Below the pieces are notes generated by a model. It worked only from the letters and a program-made list of their open reading frames with translations. It ran no database searches and was not told the DNA's origin. This document shows, in pieces, positions 11,768-24,383 of a stretch of DNA of 64,000 nucleotides. Position 1 is the stretch's first letter, and each line of letters starts with the position of its first letter. The position numbers and the translations under genes were made by a program. Origin of the DNA: Allacma fusca (lineage: Eukaryota > Arthropoda > Collembola > Symphypleona > Sminthuridae); assembly GCA_947179485.1 (NCBI GenBank), contig OX359245.1:49525067-49589066 (forward strand), read 5' to 3'.

Positions 11768-13969
11768 AGTTTGGATATTTGAAATTTAATTCCGATCGAA
11801 TGTTAACCTGGTAAGGCTATCGCAGAGCGAAATGTAACTTGTAAATATGCAATTTTGGTGCACATATTGCGCAGTCTGGATTTGACCTATATTTTATAAA
11901 AGTAGCCACTATTGCAAATATTTAATTTCAAATATCTGGGTCCTTGGCCCGTAAGAGGCAAAATTTAAGGAGTTTCTATGATTTGAAGTCAAAATGTACT
12001 TAAATAGGTTTTTTTTTCGGAAGCTCTTCTGGGCGGGCATTGAGTTGGTTGTAATGGGACGTAAAACGCTGGGAATGCTGCAGATCATAGGAATCTATTT
12101 ATAAGACCCGCCCGCATCCCATTCAGTTGCTCCTGACTTGTGCTCTTACACAGAGCCTTTAGGTCACGCTGGTGGTCGGCTTATGACCATTGTCAAGGAG
12201 CTCTCCCCTAGCTCAGTGGATTTGGTTCCAGCTCATTCGAAAACCATTTCTCAGACGAAGTGTCAGACTGTTGGCAAAACTTTCTATTGTCCGCATCTCC
12301 TCATCTCCTGACTATGTACCTTTTACGGAGGCTTTGTGTACTCGCAGCTCCAGTAAAAGGTGTGGGAAAGGAGCCTGTCCAGGAACTGGGTGCGTTCGCA
12401 TGAATCAAATCCCTGGGTACAGTAGACTCATCAAGCTACTGTAAGGAAGTATTCTGTAGCTGGGATTAAGATACATAGCTGGAACATACGCAAATGTTTT
12501 TGACCTTGTAAAAAATTTGATGGAATTTATAGCAAAGCTTGACTGTAGTGTTTTTGCATTTTGAGCCAAAAAATGTGTTTTTCGGGGAAAAGACTCCGAA
12601 AACAAATATTTTGAGAGCCAAAAGCAGATAGTATAATGGCCTGCCAATTTTAATGAAATTTGAGCTCCTGAGAAGTACGTTCCGTGTGAAGGGATAGCCT
12701 TGCCCAGGTTTTTGTGTGCACGCCGTGGTGACTGATGCTGTGTCGATTGCGTGTTGCTAGTGCTTAATTTATTGCTGAAGACCTCGCAGGTGGTCATTAT
12801 CTAACCTCAGTATAGTTTTTCATCCGCTACCACAATAGCTACCAGTTATACCTTAGAGGGAAATAATAGAAGATGTAAAGTTGTACCCTTCTTGGTGTCT
12901 CTTTTAAGACGTGAGTTCTCTCTGTGTAGGCTCAGTAAGCTCTCCCCTTCAAAGATGTTCTTTTTTCTGGGTTTGAATCTCCTGTATCGTCAGCCGTCCG
13001 CTCCATAATGTGCAGACACAGTCATAATGCATAATATGACGGGAGTAGTAATATACCACTGTTCAAAATGTAATACACCATGGTATAGGATACTCCTGTA
13101 CGTGAGGGAATAAAGGAAGGACATATAAATTGCTCCGAGTTATCCGCAGCCCAGTGGTTTTTTACACATTGAGGAGCTGTCATCTCCCTATAGGTCGGAG
13201 GAAAATTAAAAAGTCTTTCTTGCAGAACCTTTCAAACCTGCCGAATGCTCATGTGTAAGTAATCCCACACAGCCATAATAATTTGGTTCACGCTGTAATC
13301 CGTAAATAAATGAGTAACAATAAGTGGGGGTATTGTTAACGTGTAATTGTTCATGACCGCCTCAGTAGTTGCAGGAGTTGGAGGTTCCGAGGAGATCCCT
13401 CCGAAATTGAAACACTGTCGGCAAAACCTCCTCTGTAGGAATTAACGGCCATACAGCTCACCAACTTTGAATGACTCCGACAATTATGGTACAGTGTACT
13501 GACTTTATTAGGGATCTCCGCCAGGACGTTCCTCATTGTCCGTCGTGACCTCCTCTAGGACCCTGTTTGTACAAAGTTACGAACGCTCCTTGAATATTAA
13601 AATTTCCCAAACGGACCAACCTCAAAGTGATCCAGACGCAGCGCTCTGTCACTCTGTGAGAGCAATCAGGACAATCTAATAATAACAAGAATAATAATAA
13701 CAACAACAATAATACTCGTAACATGGTTTGATATGACCTCAGCTCTCAAAATGGTAATGACGATGTCCATGTTGATAAGACACGTTGATTACAATTTAGA
13801 TGACCGTGTTGATAGCAAATGTGGATAAGGATGCGTTTCGGATCTCATACTAGAATGCTCTGATAACGAGCAATCTTAACATTGTGGTGAACGGAAATGT
13901 ATCCAAATAGTTTTGCTTGCATGTAAAACATGCTTAAAATTTCACATTTAAATTGGTTTCAGTGGAATC
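11768..13969. other. Non-coding region with weak open frames and a trinucleotide repeat
   Basis: Open frames at 12190-12444 (plus) and 12405-12797 (minus) have no recognised domain and no paired splice sites. The GC-richer stretch at about 12040-12430 keeps several frames partly open and may be an old coding or transposon relic, but I cannot identify it. A short AAT/AAC repeat lies at about 13679-13712. Confidence 0.35.
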
Positions 13970-14179
13970 GGTTCTTTATTATAAATAGTAAGCTTTCGGA
14001 CAATGTTCATTTTCAGGTTATCTACAACTAACTTGTAAAACTATCAAAGCTAATTTTCTTTTACATTGCAATAACTTGGTTACAAAACATTGGAACATTG
14101 ATAGATTCCATATCCTTGGGTAACTTTATTAAACAAGCTGAATTATATGCAAGCTTGCAATAGAGTGTCATCATCAGGC
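13970..14179 (-). repeat. Two related short repeats, possibly Penelope-like or retroelement termini
   Basis: Read on the minus strand, two segments share a pattern. At 14179-14124 it is CCTGATGATGACACTC, then GCAAGCTTGC, then TTTAATAAAG. At 14017-13970 it is CCTGAAAATGAACATTG, then CGAAAGCTTAC, then ATAATAAAG. A CCTGATGATG...CGAAA...AATAAA layout is typical of terminal regions of some retroelements, especially Penelope-like ones; that affinity is from memory and uncertain. No reverse transcriptase frame was found nearby. Confidence 0.35.
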
Positions 14180-15642
14180 ACTAACAAGCAAGTCTACTTT
14201 AATTAGAACATTGAATTGTATTAATGTTTTTACAAATGACTTAAATCTGGCTTATGTTTGTAAAACGAATTTCTTACAGCTTAGACTGTACAGTTGGCAT
14301 TCGATCTCTGTATATTTTAAAGGTATAGTGTATTCAGATGCCTTATGCCCACCTTTGACAAGGTGTTGAGCAACGCCAGCATATATGCAGGAAATAATCA
14401 GACCTCTTGAAACTTCCTATGTAGTTACCTGCTAAGGTAGAGTCAAACATACTCTAGTTTATTTTACTCCTGCAAAGGAAAACTCTGGTTGCAAAGACAT
14501 GGAGCGAACTGCACCTTTAATACACATTTACCTAATGATTCATTTTACATACTTAGAAGTGGATGGACTGAGGACCTAATCTCAATATCTTGGGCCCTCA
14601 GTCATCCTATAAAGTGATTGCAGTGGTGTTGTTATAAACAGGACTGATGTTGGAATGAAACTACGACCGAAATTTTGGGATAAGGTCAATCTCAATCTCA
14701 TTGTCAGTAGATTCTGTGGTCTTAAGTCTCTGTACATTGTTCACATACATCGTACTACTCTTCAGTCTCAGGCTATTGCAAGGCTGAATGAATAGACGCT
14801 GACGTTTTTTTGAACGTCCGCGCCGTAAGGAAGCTCTCACTTTGACATACCTTAACCCATCCTAGGTTTCCTTTACAAGCATGAATTTAATTTGAATCGT
14901 GAGCTTCCGTTTGGGCTTGGAAATTGCTTTGGCACAACTGTATATGCGTTCTCCCATGGCTAAGTGCCTATGTCCCTAAATATAAATCATTGTACGTTTA
15001 ATTTATACGGACAGAAGTACATGAGCAATTCTTGTAGATACTCTGACGTTGTTCCTGTAGATGTAGATATAGACAGCATGAGACAGTATCCCACAAAGGG
15101 AGGATAAAAATTGAAGTTAAGGTTAATACGAAGTTTCCCTTTTTATCAGCTTTCGCATTAAATTAAAGCATTAGATATACAAAGCCACTGGAATTCCTAA
15201 CTCGTGCCTTTCAACACTTGACTGTTAAAGTCGGATGTCTTATCCCGTCATAAAAGTAATAACAGATGCAGAACCAGTGATAAAATCCGAAGACAGCCTT
15301 CACGACGTACAGGATTGTAATCAGTGTACATGGGAGAGCTAGAGCCTAGACAGTACTGCTACAGTATAAGCATAGGAAAATGTCCCCCTTTACCCCAATC
15401 CCTCTCATTTTCACATGCATTTGGCCTCTGCTCTTCTGTGGGATTACACATTTAAGACGGAAATGCAGGGTAATGTGAAGCCACTTGGGATAATTGTTAT
15501 TATAGGAGCTAGCATTTCCGATTTTCGACCCTAATAAAATCCCTCATTTATTTCCCAATCCCATACTTTCCGTTCTGAATTCACGCACACACACATACAG
15601 AAACACACGTGTATTTATTTACACGAGCTTACATATCCCAAT
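14180..15642. other. Non-coding region
   Basis: No open frame of note on either strand and no repeat array. Nothing further can be supported. Confidence 0.4.
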
Positions 15643-15800
15643 GTACAGTCAACTCTAACTTTACCAGCCCTATATGAACCAACTGCTGAAAACTTTTAGC
15701 ACTATTTTTTCAGAACAAAAATCATCCAACAAATTCCTACCACAAATAAAAATTTTAAACAAAACAGAAAATTTTACAATTTATAAAATTTTAGGCCCTA
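15643..15800 (+). mobile_element. Left end of a pogo-like MITE
   Basis: TACAGTCAACTCTAACTTTA matches the terminal motif of complete copies in this window (TACAGT, then ACTCT, then a TTA/TATAA block). The right end could not be located with confidence, so the end coordinate is nominal. Confidence 0.4.
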
Positions 15801-16584
15801 CTTTATGAGAATTGTTCCCTGTATCTACACAGGCTTGTTATTTTTTTAGCAATTTCTCCTAATTTTATTAGCGACACTTTCCAAAAGTATACAGCATCCA
15901 CTAAAACTGTTATTTTTATTCAAATCTCCTGCAATTCTTGCTCTACTTTTTTTTCTCCCAACAGCTTTTTTTTCTTAGGGAAATAGGATTTGCTTGACAA
16001 ATTGACATTTGAAGTTTGTCAAGCTCCGGAATCCCAAATGTGTTTATTTTACTGTGCAGTTAATACATTTAGGTGCATAAGTATATACATTTATAAGTAT
16101 ATGAAGCTCCTGATCTTTTTCATGAGGATCTTCTCTCTTTCTTTTGTACTGTGCACACAATAATGGGATACGTGTGGTAGTATATGTGGCTGACGTATAT
16201 GATCATATAAGAGTGCATTTCCGACTGTATTGTGTGTATGTGCTCAAGATTTTTGGTTGGACATAAATTCTTTGAGAAAATCCATTGCAAATTATTGGCA
16301 CTTAAATTTGTCATGTACATAAGTATATAGGGGGAGTCGTGCGTGCACTAATACTAGGGCTTAGTTCCTATGGGGTGTTATATCTCTGGCATAAAAAAAT
16401 CTGGGACTAATGTATGCACATGTAATTGTATATGAAGTGTGTGTCTGGTTGAGGAATAGTGTTGATAAATTGGAGGAGATGGTTGGATGGCAGACGGTTG
16501 GAAAACACTTGCTTGGCACTCATCACCGAACTTACTCCGAGTGTTTGAAAAGTCTATATCCTGTCGTTTCATCTTCCCTTTGCA

Positions 16585-16615
16585 TCTTCTTCTTCTTTTT
16601 CTTCTTCTTCTTCTT
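16585..16615 (+). repeat. (TTC)n microsatellite
   Basis: CTT/TTC triplets with one TTTTT interruption. Confidence 0.9.
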
Positions 16616-19600
16616 TGCCACTGAATAGATTATTACATGTGCTTTATTGCCCCTTCATGTGGAAGTTACATATAGTAGAGCAGATGAGCTTCTTTCTGGC
16701 TTGTGCACATTGCCCCAAAATATATTACCCCCCCCCCCCTACACACATATATTAATTAATACAATTCCAAAAATAAGCTTTTTCAATCCACTCCAAATTT
16801 ACCAACAATTTGTCTCAGAAATTTGTTAACTTTTTCAGTACTAACCTTGGTCAATATTTTTGATTTTATAGGATTAAAATCCTAATAAAGATTCTTAAAA
16901 ATTCTAAAATGTTTCGAATGTTTTGATACCATATACATTTTAATTGACATTTTTGGGGCAAAAAGAGCTGAAATAAATTGTAATAACTCTAAATTTGTTT
17001 TAGGAAAAAATTGGGATTTTTTAATTATTTTTGCGGGTGTCTTTGGGCTTCAGGGGAGAGGAATAGTTTGCAGGGTCTTTTTTTTCCAACGGTGGACATA
17101 CTGTCTGTGTTGTGGAAAATGGTTTGGAAAAAGGAAAGTGGCGTTGAGACTTTTGAGAGTGAGGAGGATATAAATGTAAAGAGCCTTGTTTACAGATACA
17201 CGCGAGTTGTAGTTTTGTTACCTACTCCCCGAGAGACATGATGCCAACGGAAAAGCATTAATGCTTGACAAATCCCAGTGACAGTATTTTTTTTACAACT
17301 TGAGAATCAAATGTCAGCTTTTCTTTCACTGGCTTAAGGAGGTGTCGGAGGAAGAATATGTATGTACATACATGCTTAATATCTATATCCTGTCCCCAAG
17401 TCCCTAACTCTATTTATGTGGGAAGTTGACATGGATTTTTTTCCTCACTTTTTCTTATGTAAGTGCAGTATTTTATATTGGGACTTGTATTGATACCTGA
17501 TAGGAGATAATTTCTATGTTACAATAAGTTACAACTATAAATGACTATTTGTAAAATCCTTATGTGTATTTTTAGGGGGGATTGAAAGGATAAAATCCCT
17601 ACTGTAAATTTTTGTTTTACATATTTGTAAGTACAATAATTACGTTTGGGAAAGTATGGAAAAAAAATCTGTGATAAAGTAATCGCTTGGAAGTGTTGTC
17701 TCAGAACTGTGTTGAAATTTCGTATGCACTATACAGAACGGGACGGATCTACATGATAATGCAATGGGGCTTGGAGCACATAACCAGTCAGACTGAGGCC
17801 ATTTCAGATAAGGTTACTGTTGTGACTGTGAGGCTTCCAAATCCTTATTATTGCTCCTTGTAAGTAATCAAGTCATTTGTGCTACTCACACACGTGCTTT
17901 CATGTCCCTATTGGATTACAATATGTCAGCTCATTATTTATGGGATTTTCTTCCCTCCTACTTTGACTCTCCTTCCAGAGACAATTAAGTTGAGTCCACA
18001 TGGGGAACGAAGTAGAATTGTAATTAATTTTAGAAATTGTAAACATGTTATCTCCTATGACGTTACATGCTTACTCAATTAGTATCTATCCTACGAGTGT
18101 AATTAAGGGGCAAGCTGAGATTTTGTCATGTGACTTGGAAATTGCGGGTGAATTTGTAATAACGTAGATTTATGACATCTTCAATGACAGTGCCTTCTAG
18201 TCATAACATTCCAGCACAGGAGCTTTATTACTACTTTTTGCGCTAAACATATGATAAGGAACGTTCTGGAGAAGAATATCCAAATGAAGCTAACCCTATA
18301 ATAAGCAACATAATTGCATCTCAAGGCGCACGTTTTATGCAAAATAAAAAGTCAATGACCAACCCCTTGATTCTGTGAACAATTTTCGTTTGCTACGTTT
18401 AATTTTAGAATCCTAGAATATAAATTCCATAGTTTAAAGCATGATTATGTGTTATTACAAATTTTCATAAAATTTAGTGTAAATAAGAGACAGATGCTAA
18501 TAATGTCACTCCACGGTATTTATTTACCTTGGCGATCCTTCCAGGAAACATCTAATTTGCAAAGTTCTGCGTCCCTTTGGGTCTGAAATATTGAAGTGAA
18601 CGTTTTTCTGGTAACCAGTGTTCGGTGAGCTTAAAATTTCGCATATATATTTTTCATGGACACTTATAGTATGTTTTGTATTCCTAGTCGTCATGATTTG
18701 ACAATTTGATCATGTAGTTGTATAAATGGCCATGTGCAATCCTATATAAGCCAGGAATTGGCATTACAGCAATAATAATATAACTTACGAGCTTTGAATT
18801 GTAAGTATATTCTAACTATACAATCATCTCAGGTAGGGACCCATGTAAACCACGTGACTAGGTTATGAATTCTGTATTTTGAATGTAGTGAGTAAAATAG
18901 ACACGTGCGTAAGTTAATGTTTTATTATTTCAAGATAGATTGTGAATATAGAGCATGGAACAACTATTGCAGGTATGGCCGGTAATATATTCCAACAGTA
19001 TGAACATTTTTGTAGAAAATCTGACAGATTAGGAGGAGCAAAAACACAGACCTTGAATCTATCCCTGAGTATACTGTAAAAATAAAATTTACCATTGATC
19101 TTGAATTTTTTGAAACGAAATCTCAGCTGCTTTTTAACAAAAATTCAAATCCTTGAGCTGGTAGGGAATTCTAAGCTGAAAAGTTGCAGATTACTGTAAT
19201 TCTCCGATAAAAATAAATTATTTTTATAGGAAAAGAGGATTATGAGAGCAACCCTAAAAACAATAAAATGTTAAAATCTCACGTTTTTTTAAAACCTAAA
19301 ATTTAGCAGTTAAATACTAAACACTAAGTTAAGGAAATGTATTCCGTATAGCTTTGCATGATTCCTCCGCAATAAATCTGCACGCAGTGAGAAATTGACT
19401 CAAAATAATATTAATTATGCAAATAAATTACTCCAGTAGCATAATGCTAATCCCGTACATAATTTCATTTATTCATCTCCAACCACACAAGATTAATCAC
19501 TTGGATAAACAAATATTTTTTCCCAGCATAATTATCCCAAGCTTAATACGCTCTTATAGATTTATGAGTCTAAATAAATTAAGGTTAGTAGCCATTACCC

Positions 19601-21216
19601 ATATTCATAGATGTACATATCTACACACAGCAGCCAGAAAAATTTTTTAGCAGCTGTAAGTTCCAAGCCCAGGTGATTCCTCATTCTTGACCGGATTGCG
19701 TGCAAGTGTCACTGTCCCAGAGAGTTGTGGCGCTCGAGACCAATATCTTAAATCTAAATGACAAATTCTCCCCCAATCGGGAAGAAACAAACAATTGGGG
19801 ATTTTGTATGAACTTGTTTTGGCTTCCAGATTTAATTATTCCTTTACATTATTAGCAATGGCATAGGCTCATACTACATGTTCCTTTCCCTCTAATCCGA
19901 CTAATTTCCTTTGGACATGAAACCCTTGTAGGGAATATATCCTGGGAATATACACAAGTTTCATATGGTACATAAACCACATGTGGAAATATCCCTATAA
20001 CAATATCATCGTGGATTACAAAGTATTCCGCCAGGGAAATTACGCATGTTTGACAGGGAGATAGAAGATCCTATCAGGCAGTTCCGTACTGTATATCCAG
20101 ATATTACACAGCATCCAAATACCAGGATTCTACAATGTACTGTCTTTATAACAGCCCCCCTTACAAGAGCACACTAGTCTCTAAACTGAAATTTGAAAAA
20201 GAGGGAAAATTTTGTCGAAGTTTATTTCAAATATATTTTTTAAATTATTGAATAAAAGTAATGTAGAGTCAAGGTTTAGAATTTTTTTTTAGAATTTTAT
20301 GGCCCTTGTACTAAGAATAAGCCTGAGACAAACCTACGCACTCTGTATAGTACAGAACCCCTGTTGCCTGTATTTTTACGGAAGGTCTGTTCCTTGCATG
20401 AGTTTCAAAAACTATGCTTATACTCCTCCAAGAAGTTAAAATCCCACATATTTATACCGGACTGTTGAAACTGGAAAGCTAATGTTTCACATCATTAGTC
20501 CGTAATGAGAAGGCATTTGTTTTCAATTCATTTGAAACACATGAGGACTAATTGGTTTTGTCACTCACTTCCGCCCAGGACCTCACTTCCAGATAGCCCA
20601 TTTCCCTATATGCAGAAACAGTCATGTACATACAAGGATTTTATTTTAAATTCTACAGTGCTATATGTAGCCACTCTATGCATCACTGCTCGGAGGATAT
20701 GAGTTTTGGGGGAATTTCACTCTTTAATTTAAATTTTTCAGAGAGTGGAAACCCAACTCCGAAACCCAGGCCGCCACAGCTTTAAAACAACTCCCAAACT
20801 TCCAACTCCTGTATACGCTACGAGTTCATAATAAGTAACAGCCCTGAACTTGAATAATTTCCTGGTTTTGGGCTCTCCGGAATTGGAATTACTTTACTTA
20901 CTCGAAAGAGCTCATCCTCATGTTATTGTTCCGGTGGCACCCCATTAATAGGCCCTGGCTCTTGAATATGGATCTGGATTGAATAAATTACTCCAGGAAT
21001 TAATACGTGGGATGAGTACATAGTAGTCAAGCCCTGCACTGGATTTAGGCGGAATGATGTGAAATGCTCATAGTACTATTTCTAATAATTATTATAGGAA
21101 GTAAAACACCATAAGGAATTGACGTACATGGAGCTTGGTGAACAGATGGATTTGTTTTTGAGGGAGATGATCACAAGGAACATTTAATATGATTAAAAGC
21201 TCCCATAGTTTTGCGC

Positions 21217-21250
21217 ACAACACACACACACACTCACACACACACACACA
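21217..21250 (+). repeat. (CA)n microsatellite
   Basis: CA dinucleotides with one CACT interruption. Confidence 0.93.
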
Positions 21251-23988
21251 GTCAGACTTGACATCAATGGGATGAAGAGAATGTTGAGAAAAATAGAGGG
21301 TTTTCCCTTTTTTCACCAGTACAGACAGAGCCGGACTATTAAGAGGATCCAAAACAGCCCTAATGGTTGTATTAGGGTAGGACTCGGCTTTGAATTCATC
21401 TTCCCAAATGATCTTCTTTTCTGCAATAGTCCTCCAATCCCTTCAGAATTCTATAGCCCTTGGGCAGCAAGGCTTGTCATTTATCCCTGTACATATACAT
21501 ACGTACATAAATACGTGAATACAATAAATCCAGATTTAAAGATACAGCCCTTGGTCCACATAGGGAATACATTAGAAATTAATGTAATCATATAGGAGCC
21601 GTATTTACATATATAGGGTTACACATATACATGATTATATGAACTGTATATCATGAATGTTCCAGGAAGGTAACATTACCAAATCAAAATAGACACTATC
21701 CTTGAACATTGTACGTTCCGAACGTGCATATCTGAGATGGACCCTTTTGCAAAAATCCCATCAATCTCATCTCACATTGTCCAGAGAGAGAGAGAGACAG
21801 AGAGCGGGAGATAGATAGACTCCATCACAAAAGCATGACATGGATCCAGGGGCTATGGATGAGCTCCGAGTGACAGTCTGGGATCTCTATCTCATTTATC
21901 AACTCGCCACATGTTTAAATGGAGTCAGTTTATAAGGATGGGGACACTTTGATTTAGCGTGTATTGACAGGAGGGAAAAGAGCCAGGGCGCTTTAATGCT
22001 CTACTATGTACAGATATACTCCGCTCTATAACATTGTGGAATCTTATATGCATTCCCTATACAAAGCTTGATTCTTTATCCGATTTTAATTCAATGTCTC
22101 CCTCCAAGGCTACTGGTTTAAAGACTAGAATATAATTTTTGCCTACAGTGATTTCCGTCTATAGAAGCAACCCTTTGGATTTAAGCCTTTAAAATGTATG
22201 ACTATAATTTTGTCTCTTTGAATACAAAAGGGTGGAGATGCAAAATGAAAAAAGGTTTTTGACTATGATCTTGCTTGATTTTGTTTTGTTCCTACAATTT
22301 AGTACTCATTTTTGTATCCAACAGAAGATGCATATGAAACAGTTCGTACAGTATTGAATGCGTAATTAATACAGGGACATATAGTAAAGGAAGCTAATCA
22401 CTATGATTTATTGATTCTGTCCCTCTCCCCCTATTATGGATAGTAAAAGGACTATTAATAGGATTACATACAGGGGTTTGGATGGGAATAGAAATGGATG
22501 CGTTATTTTGAGGTGGGTTGTGGTCTCTCCAGCCATATGACTTTAGTAATGGACACACAAGTGTGTGGAGAAACTAATAAAGAATGGATGCTAAATGGGT
22601 AAATAAATAGGAGGGTTTATTACACTCACAGTTTATGTCCCTCAATGGAGCTTGTGTTCCTCTTGAGGCGCTCAAAATAAATAGGAATAGGAAGGAGCCT
22701 TTCAATAACTTGAGGAGTTGCATTTGGAAGGGATTAAATTGGAGTATTTATTTTATTTACATTGCCTGTAGTGAATTTGAAGGTACGTTCTTGGCATTTA
22801 GCACGTTCCTAATAATTGGATTTATTTACAGGATTTTTATAATTCCCTTCCCTCGGATTGGTCCAGGAATGTCATTGTTATGGTAAGTACATTTAGACCT
22901 TTGAGTCTCAATGGGTGGATTGGATTTCCTCTATTGACTCCCAGAATTAGCAAGTGTTCTCAAATTCCCTGTCACAAGGGCGTCCGCTATAAAAAAAGTA
23001 TAGACTTTATATATACCCAGCCATGTATTTTTAAATTCAATATTTACATAATTATGTAATGCCTATGGCCATGTGGACGGAGCTTAATGCATTACATTTG
23101 CATTTCAAAGGAAACAAAAATTGTGAACGTTATTTTAAAATCTAAGAAGGGGATTTGAATTCCCGCCCAAATTTTAAAGGCTCTTTAAAATTTTAATACC
23201 AAAGGTTTTTTGCTTAAATCAAGTCTAATTTAAACCTCTGCAAGTAATTTTTTTTAAACCCGAAATTGATTTGTAAGCACACATTTTTATTATTGCCAAT
23301 AAATAAAATTTGCTTCTTAACAAATCCTTGGGGGATGTTTAGGTCCATTGAACCGTTCATAGTTTGACAAGTAGTAGCTAAAATGTTGATTTACAATAGA
23401 GTGCAAATTTTTTGACAGTCAAAGCCATATGTTTCAGTACGTTACGTTCGTAGGTGTTTGAGTGTGTGTATGTGTGTGATTGCAAGTGGGTGGAGAAAAA
23501 AACCAGGAAATATTTCCGAACTAAATCCAGTTGTTTGCTATTTTTGCATTTTAAAACCTACACACATTTATAGATATGTGTACGTTTAGGGATTAGTACA
23601 AGGATTAACTGTACTTTGGCACTGTGTTTTCCTCTTTGGAAGGAATAAGTACTTTAAGTATTGATACGAAAAAAATGTGGCCCTCAAACCCGACCTAGAT
23701 TTTTCCGGATTTGCATCCTCTTAATGCGTAAAGCTTCCTTTACTCTGCCCAGAATTCAATAATTCAAGCATGTAAGAATATGAGCATTGAAAAAGGGAAA
23801 GAGAGGATCCACTCCTGGAATGAATCTTTCCAGAGACCGGAGAGAAGGAACGGAATGGCAAAAACCACAAGGAAATGAAGCACTGAGCGCATTCGAATGA
23901 TGTGGTCTAGTGTAAAATCCCCTTTGGGAGAATTCTTCTCCGAATTGGGATTCCCTGGAAAAGAGTTCGAGATACATACAAAGTAAGT

Positions 23989-23992
<4 letters not shown>

Positions 23993-24031
<39 letters not shown>
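23993..24031 (+). repeat. (GA)n microsatellite
   Basis: About 19 GA dinucleotides, about 35 bases upstream of a MITE. Confidence 0.95.
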
Positions 24032-24035
<4 letters not shown>

Positions 24036-24064
24036 CGCTTAAATAAAGATGAGAATAAAACTTC

Positions 24065-24224
24065 TATAGAGTGAACTCTTTGCGTACGAGCATCTCCTTA
24101 AAATTTGACATATATTGGCAAGCTGCGAAAAATATTACAATAATTGGGGCACTCTGAGAAAATAATTTCTCTACATATAAAGTTGCTCTAGAAAGAAGCC
24201 GTTACAAGAAGGGTCAATTGTATA
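24065..24224. mobile_element. Short pogo/Tigger-like MITE
   Basis: TATA flanks both ends (24065-24068 and 24221-24224). The left end reads GAGTGAACTCTTTGCGTACG followed by AGCATCT. The reverse complement of the right end reads CAATTGACCCTTCTTGTAAC followed by GGCTTCT, so the inverted termini align with the (T)GTA(A)CG...TCT block in register. The internal word GGGGCACTCTGAGAAAAT, about 70 bases from the right end, is shared with other copies. No coding capacity. Confidence 0.6.
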
Positions 24225-24234
24225 AAGCATCAAA

Positions 24235-24383
24235 TGCACTTTCTCTATAAGGGCATATCCGTACAGCTCCAAAATTAGTTTTTACAGGGGAAAAAATTTA
24301 ACGGGGCAGAGTGAGAAAATATTTTTCCCTCTGCAAGGAAACCCCTTTTGAAAGGCAATCCGTTGTGGGAAGAGTAGTCTATA
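24235..24383. mobile_element. Second MITE, adjacent to the previous one
   Basis: The left end is TGCACTTTCTCTATAAGGGC and the reverse complement of the right end is TATAGACTACTCTTCCCACA followed by ACGG. Inside is GGGGCAGAGTGAGAAAATAT, the subterminal word seen in other copies. The first bases of the left end deviate from TACAGT, so the boundary is approximate. The copy lies about 10 bases from its neighbour. Confidence 0.5.

Larger units (their letters stand above)
15801..24064. other. Largely non-coding region with microsatellites
   Basis: About 8 kb with no open segment that combines splice signals and protein-like composition. It holds a (TTC)n tract, a C-run at 16728-16739, a (CA)n tract and short palindromic GTACATAC words. 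A fragment at 20145-20400 carries MITE-like words (CTTTATAACAGCCCC, TACAGAACCCCTGTTGCC). The best of the weak frames, 17011-17241 plus, has no supporting features. Confidence 0.35.

Noticed and set aside
12190-12797. Overlapping frames of 84 (plus) and 130 (minus) codons in a GC-richer patch, considered as a retroelement or Cys-rich protein fragment
   Set aside because: The Cys pattern does not match a known family, several frames are interrupted, and neither strand has convincing splice signals.
13533-13724. Leu-rich N-terminus resembling a signal peptide on the minus strand
   Set aside because: The Leu run is the translation of an AAT/AAC trinucleotide repeat, and no ATG start was seen.
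16410-16628. 72-codon plus frame ending in poly-Phe
   Set aside because: The tail is the (TTC)n repeat; no other support.
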